A DNA stretch of 36,572 nt, taken from contig CAMWHY010000014.1 in assembly GCA_947174185.1 (NCBI GenBank), positions 1 through 36,572 of the forward strand. Reading direction: 5' to 3'. Below the pieces are notes generated by a model that saw nothing but the letters and a program-made list of their open reading frames with translations, was not told where the DNA came from and made no database searches. Position numbers and translations under genes: made by a program. Below, piece by piece: positions 16,119 through 23,560 of this stretch. Source of the DNA: an uncultured Lachnospiraceae bacterium. Its GTDB lineage: Bacteria > Bacillota > Clostridia > Lachnospirales > Lachnospiraceae. Each line of letters begins with the position of its first letter. Position 1 is the stretch's first letter.

Positions 16119-17588
16119 TTAAATTCCACCATCAATCTCAATATTAACTTCCATCGGCTTATAAATCCCATTACTAAGCCTTGCATAAGTAATCGTTATA
16201 ACATCTCCCGGATTCAACTCCGAAATAGCCTGCATATATAAATTTATAGAAGTAATCCGTTTACCTCCAATCATCGTAATTACGTCGCCTTTGGCCAATC
16301 CATAATTCATCGCCGGCGTATTGATCTCTACATCCGTTATATAAACGCCGCTGGGAAGCCCAGCTTCATCAATCGCCTCCTGTGGCACTTCGGAAAGATA
16401 TAGCCCGAGGTGAGCCTTTTCATTACCATTCGACAGGTTCTGCACCAGCTGCCGGATGCTGCTGATTCCATAGGCAAAGATCAGATTTTGCATATCCTCA
16501 CTGTTATAATCCTGTGTAATGATTCCAACCACCTGACCTTTAATATTGATCAGTACACCATTAGCGTTCCTGCTGCCATAGATATCTGTCGTCAACAACT
16601 GATAATTTGCATCCATTAGGCTGACCGTCCGATCCATGGAAGTAATAGCGCCATAGCAAACAGATTTTCCACTGCCCAAAGGATTACCTATGGCAATCAC
16701 TGCATTCCCCAAAAGCGTCGTGGAATAAGAGCTCCCAAGTGTTGCTGCCGTGATTGTTTCCCTTGTCTCTGTACTGATATCAGAAAGATTAATTGCATAA
16801 ATGGATAATCCCGTACTAGTATCCACCTGCTTAAAAGAAGCCTCCACACTGGCGCCATCAACAAATGTTACCCTAACGCTTTCCGCATTTTCAATATTTT
16901 TATAATCAGCCAGAATCAAAAGCTCATATCCATTATCCGCAATGATCAGTCCCGTTGTCTGCTTTGTGCTGAGATACGTTTCATTCATCCAATCTACATC
17001 TGAAGTGATTCCAGTAACCGTTACGATGCTTTTGGATACTTCCGCAGAAAGCGCATAAAGTTTACGGTACAATAACTGATAATCCGAAAGTTCGATTTCC
17101 TGCGGAACAGCAATCGGCACGTTGTTTTCTGACTCGGTAGCCGTACCTTGTCCGCCTGCAGTATTACCGTCAGAAGACATATTACCCGGTGTATCCGTAG
17201 GCACATCATATTCTGTATCTTGATTCTGTTCCTCTGATGCGTCTACATCGTCATCCGTCAGACTCATATCCTCCAGCGGCGTCTCAACTATGATGGGGCC
17301 AATGATCACGGGATCTTCATCCTCCTCCGGAGCTTCCGGCAGCGTCACCTGATTCAATTCTATCGATTCCTCAGGAATGAAGATATCTTCCAGAACCGGC
17401 TCCAGCAAAAGGAAAGAAATACATGCGATCAGACTGAACATAACAGCCATGCCCGCCGTAAAAAACATCCTTCGAACCAGCTTCTTTTTGTTGATCGGCC
17501 GATCCTTGATCTGCTCCTTAATAAATTCATAATCGCTGCTTTCTTTCGGCTGCTCTATTTCTTTTTCATTTTCCTTTTCATTTTTCAT
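16119..17588 (-). CDS. HtrA/DegP-like membrane-anchored protein lacking the catalytic triad, with PDZ domain
   Basis: The 489-residue protein has a charged cytosolic head (1-40), one membrane helix (about 42-66), an acidic Pro/Glu/Asp/Ser linker (67-165), a trypsin-like HtrA body (about 170-385) and a PDZ domain (about 393-485, LPSGVYITDVEINTPAMNYGLAKGD...). The HtrA fold is recognisable from LLGNAVIAIGNPLG and LINIKGQVVGI. However, the three catalytic positions are changed: the His site reads LILADYKN (about 225-231), the Asp site DTSTGLSIY has Gly260, and the GNSGG serine is Ala342 (RNANGVL). It is therefore probably a non-proteolytic scaffold or sensor. The ATG at 17588 follows the preceding stop by four bases; GGGAG lies about 13 bases upstream. 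It sits at the end of the Tad/FHA gene run. Confidence 0.82.
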   Translation of the reverse strand: MKNEKENEKEIEQPKESSDYEFIKEQIKDRPINKKKLVRRMFFTAGMAVMFSLIACISFLLLEPVLEDIFIPEESIELNQVTLPEAPEEDEDPVIIGPIIVETPLEDMSLTDDDVDASEEQNQDTEYDVPTDTPGNMSSDGNTAGGQGTATESENNVPIAVPQEIELSDYQLLYRKLYALSAEVSKSIVTVTGITSDVDWMNETYLSTKQTTGLIIADNGYELLILADYKNIENAESVRVTFVDGASVEASFKQVDTSTGLSIYAINLSDISTETRETITAATLGSSYSTTLLGNAVIAIGNPLGSGKSVCYGAITSMDRTVSLMDANYQLLTTDIYGSRNANGVLINIKGQVVGIITQDYNSEDMQNLIFAYGISSIRQLVQNLSNGNEKAHLGLYLSEVPQEAIDEAGLPSGVYITDVEINTPAMNYGLAKGDVITMIGGKRITSINLYMQAISELNPGDVITITYARLSNGIYKPMEVNIEIDGGI

Positions 17589-17592
17589 AATT

Positions 17593-18159
17593 TCAAAGAA
17601 TACTCCCTTTATAGTTTTTGAACAAACCGACAATCGCTGTTATCGACAAAATAAAGAAAATAATAATAGCAACAATAACCAGCGGCACTAAGTAAGCTAG
17701 CGTTTCATAATCCATACTATCAGTAAGGTTTTGTATCGATTCAATAATGTGATGATTACTATCCAAATTTTTAAAATCAATCTTATCAATTAACTTTCTC
17801 AAAGCAGAAAACACTCTTATAATACCCAAGCCTCCAAAAGAACAAAGTATGGCAATACCTAGAAAAATTGTTCTGAAAACCGTTGTAACAATTCCCGTAA
17901 CTTTACCAAACACAATACTTAACACAAATGCGATGCAGCCTGCGGCAAGGTATGTATAATAATTTACCTCTAACATTTTTATACTACCGCTTAATAGCAC
18001 TATACCCTCTTCAATATCTGTCACATTTTTATATTCCATACTATCGAGCATCAAAACATTATTATAAAACGATACACAATTAAAAATCAAAAGTACTCCC
18101 AAAACAAAAGCCACTATCGTCAAAAGACGAAGGATCCTATTTTTCATTTGCAGGTTCAT
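17593..18159 (-). CDS. Four-helix membrane protein of unknown function
   Basis: The 188-residue protein has four predicted membrane segments (about 11-28, 68-86, 90-115 and 156-180). A loop of about 35 residues (RKLIDKIDFKNLDSNHHII...) separates the third and fourth helices. AGGAG is seven bases from the ATG. Its stop lies four bases before the HtrA-like start, so the two are almost certainly one transcription unit, and a good promoter lies just upstream at 18193-18220. No family recognised. The tight pairing suggests that it works with the HtrA-like protein in the membrane. Confidence 0.7.
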   Translation of the reverse strand: MNLQMKNRILRLLTIVAFVLGVLLIFNCVSFYNNVLMLDSMEYKNVTDIEEGIVLLSGSIKMLEVNYYTYLAAGCIAFVLSIVFGKVTGIVTTVFRTIFLGIAILCSFGGLGIIRVFSALRKLIDKIDFKNLDSNHHIIESIQNLTDSMDYETLAYLVPLVIVAIIIFFILSITAIVGLFKNYKGSIL

Positions 18160-18192
18160 AAGATATCTCCTGATTAATTTATATTCACTTTC

Positions 18193-18220
18193 ATTGTATC
18201 ATAATTTTTATCACTTTCAA
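18193..18220 (-). promoter_or_regulatory. Candidate promoter for the membrane protein/HtrA-like pair
   Basis: On the minus strand TTGAAA (18215-18220) and TACAAT (18193-18198) are 16 bases apart, about 35 bases upstream of the start at 18159 and just after the FHA gene stop. It would allow the last two genes of the run to be expressed apart from the Tad genes. Confidence 0.55.
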
Positions 18221-18237
18221 TTCCCATTCTTTTCTAT

Positions 18238-19656
18238 TTACTGATATAATAGGGTGATTCTTCCAAACCTGATCTCATCACCTGCTTCTATCGGTATCCT
18301 TTCTTCTTTTTCCAAAAGAACGCCATTAACATAGGTTCCATTCGTCGAATTACAATCCTGCACATAAACCTGTCCATTTTCTTCTGTCAGTTTTGCATGA
18401 ATACGACTGACAGACACATCATTTAAGACAAGATTTACCGAATCTCTTACTTTCCCTATAACATAAGGAAATTCCTCCAGCTGATGCTCAATTTCTTTTC
18501 CGCGTCTTTTTTCTATTAATGTATTTTCCGCTATTTTTCCATCGGCAGAAAGAAGCACTGTCCTCCCATAAATTACCGGTTCTTCTCCCTGCCCATCCTC
18601 TGTATTTATGGTCTTTTCGTTAAACTCCATTTCTATATCTTCTGGCTTATTCAAATGATCCGTACTATTATCTGACTTCTTCTCATAATCAGAAAATATT
18701 TCATCATAATTGTTTTCTTCCGAACCATGACTTTTACGATGCCGGATATGATGCATGATCTCTTTGCCGACTCCTAATACAGATACCAGCATAATCAGCG
18801 CCAGAATAACCTTTGCCATTTGATCCGGTCGATAATGACCGATGCCAAAACACAGAAAAATTCCACTTGTTAATGCCAGAACGCTGAATACAAGCAATTT
18901 TTTCAGATTCGTTTCCGTTTTATCGTCTGAATTTTTTACCGTATTTTCCTTTTTTTTATGATATTCACTATTTGCTGTATCTTTCTTTTTTGTTGAATAT
19001 CTATCTATCTCCATATATTTATTTTCTAATATATTTTCATTTACTTCAGCATCTTTTTCCTGTACGATTTCCTTGCTTTTATCCATTGGGTCTTTCTGTT
19101 CTTTCCGGTACAATTTTATGATATCGTCTATGATAAAATTATCCTCTCTAACGATCCGGTAAAACTGATACCCCATCATCACAGCCTGCTGCTCCGTATG
19201 GTCGATCCTACCGATCAGATAATTCGCAAATTCCCTTACCCCCTCTCTGATATCCTCCTCGTAAAAGGGATGAAAGAGCAGACGGACCTCCCTACTTTCC
19301 ATATGTATAAAAATATACTCCGGCAATAATACTACATGCCGTTCATCCAGCATATATTCCTGTATTGTGGCAATCGCTCCCGTCAGCCCGATCAGGATCA
19401 CCTTCACATCCTCCACTTTCATCTCCCTGTTCTTGTACAGTTTACTAAGAGACTGAAATGACTCTATTTTATAATAAATATCATCCCTGCCATCGATGGA
19501 ACGTAATTCCACCGGCAGCAAATAATTGATCTGATTTTCCGCCAGCATACGAAGTTCATAATTTTCCTCTCCACACTCGTTTTTATATACCAGATAATTC
19601 TGGTTCAGACTTTTCTGATATTCCATTTTTGTAATCAGTTGATTGGATTCCTGCAT
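18238..19656 (-). CDS. DUF6382 and FHA domain membrane protein
   Basis: The 472-residue protein has an N-terminal domain (about 8-190) matching the DUF6382 type found with clostridial FHA proteins (SLNQNYLVYK...LLPEYIFIHMESREVRLLFHPFY). A Lys/Glu/Asn-rich linker, two close membrane helices (about 250-296), an acidic linker and a C-terminal FHA domain (about 385-472) follow. The FHA phosphothreonine-binding residues are present: NDVSVSRIHAKL and DCNSTNGTYVNG. It should bind a phosphothreonine partner at the membrane. No Ser/Thr kinase gene lies in the window, so the phosphorylating enzyme must be elsewhere. GGGGGAAAGGG precedes the ATG. It follows the TadE-like gene by 20 bases and is probably part of the Tad operon. 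Confidence 0.87.
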   Translation of the reverse strand: MQESNQLITKMEYQKSLNQNYLVYKNECGEENYELRMLAENQINYLLPVELRSIDGRDDIYYKIESFQSLSKLYKNREMKVEDVKVILIGLTGAIATIQEYMLDERHVVLLPEYIFIHMESREVRLLFHPFYEEDIREGVREFANYLIGRIDHTEQQAVMMGYQFYRIVREDNFIIDDIIKLYRKEQKDPMDKSKEIVQEKDAEVNENILENKYMEIDRYSTKKKDTANSEYHKKKENTVKNSDDKTETNLKKLLVFSVLALTSGIFLCFGIGHYRPDQMAKVILALIMLVSVLGVGKEIMHHIRHRKSHGSEENNYDEIFSDYEKKSDNSTDHLNKPEDIEMEFNEKTINTEDGQGEEPVIYGRTVLLSADGKIAENTLIEKRRGKEIEHQLEEFPYVIGKVRDSVNLVLNDVSVSRIHAKLTEENGQVYVQDCNSTNGTYVNGVLLEKEERIPIEAGDEIRFGRITLLYQ

Positions 19657-19676
19657 ATCCCTTTCCCCCTATCTAC

Positions 19677-20168
19677 CTATTCCTCTATACTGTCATTCTG
19701 CGCCTTCCGTATTCTCTCTATCGTCCTTAGAATACTGCAGCTTCGAAGCCTTTCCGCCGTCTGTTCAACATAAATTTCCCATCTGTCATCCTGATAAATA
19801 TCCAGAAGAAAAATTGCTTCCGGGATCTGCATGACACCTCTGATTTTTACTGTTACAGCCCCATAATCTACACTTACGTTAATATTCTGAACCTCCATGG
19901 CAACCGTTTTCTGTGACAACAATTCTTCTGCTCTGGCTGCAGCTGCGCTGGCAAGCGCCTCATTGTCTGCCTCTGCCATCTGACTTGCCCTAATCGCCGC
20001 AATACCGGCGCACTCCATCAGAAGAGTTTTGTTATATAAAAAGAATCCCAGCCAGATCACCAAAAGACTGATCATAATGATGATTGGAATCAGAATGCAT
20101 GCCTCTATCGTCATCATGCCTTTGTTATTTCTATTTTGAAAGCTCTGATCAAATTTCTTTCCTTTCAT
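19677..20168 (-). CDS. TadE-like pseudopilin
   Basis: The 163-residue protein has a basic head, then NNKGMMTIEACILIPIIIM, a typical TadE-type signal in which a prepilin peptidase would cut after Gly and Glu is at position +5. A single membrane helix (about 22-44) and an extracytoplasmic domain with an Ala-rich helix (ASAAAARAEELLSQK) and beta strands follow. The ATG at 20168 is preferred because GAGG is six bases upstream; an ATG at 20180 is only one base from the GGAGG. It would be a minor pilus component. It lies 27 bases after a prepilin peptidase gene that could process it. Confidence 0.82.
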   Translation of the reverse strand: MKGKKFDQSFQNRNNKGMMTIEACILIPIIIMISLLVIWLGFFLYNKTLLMECAGIAAIRASQMAEADNEALASAAAARAEELLSQKTVAMEVQNINVSVDYGAVTVKIRGVMQIPEAIFLLDIYQDDRWEIYVEQTAERLRSCSILRTIERIRKAQNDSIEE

Positions 20169-20195
20169 AAAATTCCTCATGCCTCCTTCCGCGGC

Positions 20196-20630
20196 TCAAA
20201 TAGAAATCAATATCATAAGATACCCCAGCAACAGAAAAGGAATAAACGGAATGGCTGTTTCCCGCCTTGCTTTTTTGATTGCAATTAAAAAGATGGAAAA
20301 AACTGCCGCTGCTAGAATCGCATTCATCAATAGTAAAAGCGTATTCTGATATCCTATCATTCCGCCGATGATAGCGGTCATAATTCCATCCGCTGCTCCA
20401 ATACATCCCCCGCAAAACCGTCCTATCAAAAGCAACAGTATGCCGATCAGGATACCGACAACATATAAATACCAATCCTTTTGCCAGTCAATATCCCTGT
20501 TTACTGCCATTAAGATTCCTCCTGCCAGAACATCCAGAATCAGCAGTCCTGCCGGAATTCTTTTCCCCCGTATATCCCATATGCTTCCTGCCGTCAGCAT
20601 CATAACCGTACCAATTCTCTGTAGCATCAT
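20196..20630 (-). CDS. Prepilin peptidase (A24 family, TadV/CpaA type), second copy
   Basis: The 144-residue membrane protein has six hydrophobic segments and the two catalytic aspartates of A24 peptidases: Asp19 in IWDIRGKRIP and Asp81 in GAADG (GxGD-type motif, with Ala at the third position). It would cleave the leader peptides of Flp and TadE-like proteins at the membrane. It lies between two TadE-like genes with gaps of 18 and 27 bases. A second A24 peptidase with a very different build is encoded at the other end of the locus. Confidence 0.85.
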   Translation of the reverse strand: MMLQRIGTVMMLTAGSIWDIRGKRIPAGLLILDVLAGGILMAVNRDIDWQKDWYLYVVGILIGILLLLIGRFCGGCIGAADGIMTAIIGGMIGYQNTLLLLMNAILAAAVFSIFLIAIKKARRETAIPFIPFLLLGYLMILISI

Positions 20631-20648
20631 ATGATAACCATACCTTTC

Positions 20649-21515
20649 TTAATTGCCTGTCCCACACCTCGAACAGGCAGATCTATCTCCTGCCTGCGAA
20701 ATGGGAATCTGCGTAATCGTCCTTTTTAACCCGCTGCAAATTAACGATGTATGATAACATTCACCATAATCAGTAATAAAATAAATCTCAGTCTCCTCAT
20801 CGCCGCATAACTCACATTCATCATAAATCCCACCGCTTTGATTCCGATATAGATTAAGTTCACCTTTTGCAATCGGTCGAATACTTAGATCAAGATAAGT
20901 ACATGTTTTTGTCAGATGGAAAACAGTTCCTGTCTCCGTAATATAGACCATCCTTTCCCCAGCGTCATTCACGTTTCCTGAAGCAACTTCATATCCGGTC
21001 CATGCTCGTACCCTGCATCGATTCAGAACCGGATAGGCGGGAAGAAAGAAAAAATTATTCTGTGGTTCTATTTCATAGGAAACAACAAGATCGATCACAT
21101 CCCCTTCTGTCATGATTCGGGAATATGAAAAATTCAAGCCTTCGCTTTTGCCTACCACTCCTGAGGAACGCAGCTCCTGCTGCATCGGTCCGCTTATCAG
21201 ATTATTTTTTACATACTGATCTCCCAGTATGACCGCTGCGATGCTGCTAACATCTCCACTATCAGCGTCCATTTCATCATCTTCCGTGTTTTCTGCAAAA
21301 CCCTCTACCGCCAGCCCTACTGCAGACGCGTAGACCGACATCTTTTTTGCTATCTGATGAAGCCTCTGCTCTACGATTCCATAAAAATACAACATCTCCA
21401 TAAGCGAAAGAATTGTTATCATGAAGAAAAGAAACAGGGGAAGCAATATCGCCGCTTCCAGCGTCATACTACCTGAATATTCCTTGTTTCTAATTCTCTT
21501 TATCATCCTGCCCAC
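20649..21515 (-). CDS. TadE/TadG-like pseudopilin with two C-terminal CxxC modules
   Basis: The 288-residue protein starts with a basic head and SGSMTLEAAILLPLFLFF, a TadE-type leader with Glu at +5, then one membrane helix (about 18-45) and an extracytoplasmic domain. From about residue 190 two similar units occur: VYITETGTVFHLTKTC...CELCG and IYFITDYGECYHTSLIC...CSRCG. Each has a beta strand, a FH or YH pair, a Cys and a terminal CxxC. They look like tandem metal-binding or disulphide knots, not a standard part of TadE. The GTG at 21515 is used (AAGGA seven bases upstream); an ATG at 21506 is possible. The gene follows the structured element at 21619-21774. Confidence 0.8.
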   Translation of the reverse strand: MGRMIKRIRNKEYSGSMTLEAAILLPLFLFFMITILSLMEMLYFYGIVEQRLHQIAKKMSVYASAVGLAVEGFAENTEDDEMDADSGDVSSIAAVILGDQYVKNNLISGPMQQELRSSGVVGKSEGLNFSYSRIMTEGDVIDLVVSYEIEPQNNFFFLPAYPVLNRCRVRAWTGYEVASGNVNDAGERMVYITETGTVFHLTKTCTYLDLSIRPIAKGELNLYRNQSGGIYDECELCGDEETEIYFITDYGECYHTSLICSGLKRTITQIPISQAGDRSACSRCGTGN

Positions 21516-21618
21516 CCGTCTTTCCTTTTTTATGCCATTTACCAGGTAATTTCAAAACTTCTGATTTTCCAAAATTAGATGTGGTATTTTGGCATATTTA
21601 TATAATCCTATTATTTTT

Positions 21619-21774
21619 ATAGAAGATCCGCTAAGACATCCTTTCCCGAATATAAGAGGGTGATCGATAAAGCTGGAAGGCTTTTGATACCCTAGATCAG
21701 ATAGGAGAAATGAGTTTAGAAATCGCATGTTGAGTAAATATATCCGGAAAAGGACGTCTTACCGGACCTTCTAT
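21619..21774 (-). ncRNA. Inverted-repeat element, probable structured RNA within the Tad gene run
   Basis: Two 36-base arms (21619-21654 and 21739-21774) are inverted copies with five mismatches, enclosing 84 bases that hold a further smaller hairpin (AAAGC...GCTTT within an AGGGT...ACCCT pair). Read as minus-strand RNA, which is the direction of the flanking genes, the arms give 31 Watson-Crick pairs, four G-U pairs and one G-G mismatch; as plus-strand RNA the same four would be A-C mismatches. This favours a minus-strand RNA helix. It lies 39 bases after the DUF5702 gene and 103 bases before the Cys-module TadE gene. No open frame, transposase or clear target duplication was seen. Alternatives are a MITE or a REP-like element. 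The flanks (21516-21618, 21775-21813) show nothing else certain. Confidence 0.55.
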
Positions 21775-21813
21775 CATCATCCCTTTGGAGGCACAGATTA
21801 AATCAGCGTTTCC

Positions 21814-23322
21814 CTATGTATAACGACAGCTTCTTTGCATTAAAAAGCTGTATCCGTAACTGCTTGAGAACACCATTTGAAATGTAAGAGCCGCAACGCA
21901 TTGATCCAGGCAAAAGTTTTCATAGCCCGCAACCTCTCTGATATTCATTTCCACAAGATTCATACACCTCCCTGTTTTTTCCTCCAACGGCGTTATATAC
22001 AACAATAATCTCAGATAATCCTCATAACTCAGACCAGACTCCCCCTCATTATCTGAAAAATCTCCATCTCCCGCCATATCGCTGACCGTTTCCACAGTAA
22101 GTCCTAACGCATTTTCCAAACTCAGATTCCACTCTCCTTCTCCCTTGATCAAAGGAACTCTGTTGCCTGAAAATAGCTGTCTGACATCCACAACGCTTTC
22201 CGCGTAGATCCACGCCGCTATGATCGCCACCTCAAACAACATCTCAAATTCCGGATAAAGCAGGACAAAGGATAATGAAGCCGCCAGAGCTTTTGCTTCC
22301 GCCTTCAGCTCCTGATTGCCCAAAAAATATATGCTGTTCGCACCGCCCCTGATCAATAGGAGCCTCTCTGCAACAATTCTCAGATTATCTGCATCATTAC
22401 TCTTTCCCGCTATGACATACTCCGTCTCGTAACATAGCGGACTTCCTTCTTTTCTATGACTGTAATTACCACATTTTTCCATGATAAATTCATTAAATAA
22501 CAGTCCTTCCACCAGTGGCGTATGCTCCTGCCAGCTTTCCTCCATGCCGCTGCCCGTAACCAGACTTCTTCCTGTAACATAACTACCCGGATTGATAGAT
22601 GCAGTTGATATTTCACCCTCGCATACTAAAGGAAGAATCCCAAGATATCTGAGTTCATTTAGAGAATCCGTCGGATCATCTTTTTCGGGTTCGTTCCATT
22701 CCTCCCCCTCTTCCAGATCCTCCGGCGGAGGGATCTCAATACTGTCGATTGCATTCTGGGCATTGTCATTTTCTGCCATAATATTGCTGTCATACAATCC
22801 CTCCCTTTCTGTAACAGCGATCATATCCTGCAGATCATCTACATAATCCATCCCGTATTTATTTAACATATATGAGATCGCCATATATCGAAATACCGCA
22901 CCCTGTTCATCTGTTGCGCGGGAAGCCGCCAGAATATCCACCGTTTCCATATCTAATCCCAGAAAATCTCTATTCTGTAAGATTGGAAGCTCCTTCCATG
23001 GCTGTAGATTGTAAGAAATATACTCCGCAAAATGCTCTTTCAGATGATCCAGGGAACCGGCTGGCTGTTCATAAGCCAGATCAATAAACAAAAGGTCATA
23101 TTGTTCTAATAGTGGTCTGTTATACTCTGCAAGGACAGAATCCATGCCCATATCCACAACACATTCCAGCTGAAGTTTCATTGCATTAATCCTGCTGCCT
23201 TCTATCATTGTCAAGATCAGTGGAATAATCACTGCTATCATCAATGCAAAATATACGTTCAACTCTCCGTTATATGATTTATGTATCTGTAAATTATTTT
23301 TCTGCTGTCCGACTGCTGCCAT
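21814..23322 (-). CDS. DUF5702-type TadG-like protein
   Basis: The 502-residue protein starts with SYNGELNVYFALMIAVIIPLILTMIEGSRINAMKLQLECVVDMGMDS, one N-terminal membrane helix followed by the conserved segment of DUF5702 proteins encoded in clostridial Tad loci. Most of the rest is extracytoplasmic and acidic (PPPEDLEEGEEWNEPEKDD), with a second hydrophobic stretch near 345-375. It ends in the typical YGYSF...R pattern. By analogy with TadG it may be a minor pilus or envelope-anchoring component. GAGG lies seven bases before the ATG. It follows the Flp gene by 23 bases. Confidence 0.82.
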   Translation of the reverse strand: MAAVGQQKNNLQIHKSYNGELNVYFALMIAVIIPLILTMIEGSRINAMKLQLECVVDMGMDSVLAEYNRPLLEQYDLLFIDLAYEQPAGSLDHLKEHFAEYISYNLQPWKELPILQNRDFLGLDMETVDILAASRATDEQGAVFRYMAISYMLNKYGMDYVDDLQDMIAVTEREGLYDSNIMAENDNAQNAIDSIEIPPPEDLEEGEEWNEPEKDDPTDSLNELRYLGILPLVCEGEISTASINPGSYVTGRSLVTGSGMEESWQEHTPLVEGLLFNEFIMEKCGNYSHRKEGSPLCYETEYVIAGKSNDADNLRIVAERLLLIRGGANSIYFLGNQELKAEAKALAASLSFVLLYPEFEMLFEVAIIAAWIYAESVVDVRQLFSGNRVPLIKGEGEWNLSLENALGLTVETVSDMAGDGDFSDNEGESGLSYEDYLRLLLYITPLEEKTGRCMNLVEMNIREVAGYENFCLDQCVAALTFQMVFSSSYGYSFLMQRSCRYT

Positions 23323-23345
23323 GTTCTGTCCTCAATAATAGTATT

Positions 23346-23513
23346 TTAAAAACTCGACGTTTTCCGCGTAATCTGGTCAAACAAGTTCTCCACAATATCG
23401 GTAATCTCATTCCTGAAAATGATAACCAGACCGATCAATACCACAATGATCAAAATAATCTCTACGGTTCCCATGCCGTCATCCTCTTTCATAAATTTTC
23501 TGATCATTTTCAT
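23346..23513 (-). CDS. flp: Flp-type major pilin
   Basis: The 55-residue protein is a type IVb pilin of the Flp1 kind: a short charged leader (MKMIRKFMKEDDG), a predicted cut after Gly, the mature start MGTVEIILIIVVLIGLVIIF with Glu at +5, and a short amphipathic tail. The start at 23513 is chosen from AGGAGG eight bases upstream; the open frame reaches 17 codons further but those have no pilin character. It would be the main subunit of the pilus built by the adjacent TadA/B/C proteins. It starts 47 bases after tadC; short pilin genes are easily missed in annotation. Confidence 0.88.
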   Translation of the reverse strand: MKMIRKFMKEDDGMGTVEIILIIVVLIGLVIIFRNEITDIVENLFDQITRKTSSF

Positions 23514-23560
23514 CTGCCTCCCCTCCTTTCCTGTTTCCCTCACTGATCTATTTCCATGGG

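Noticed and set aside
21619..21774. Insertion sequence
   Set aside because: It is only 156 bp, has no transposase frame, and no target-site duplication could be seen at its ends.
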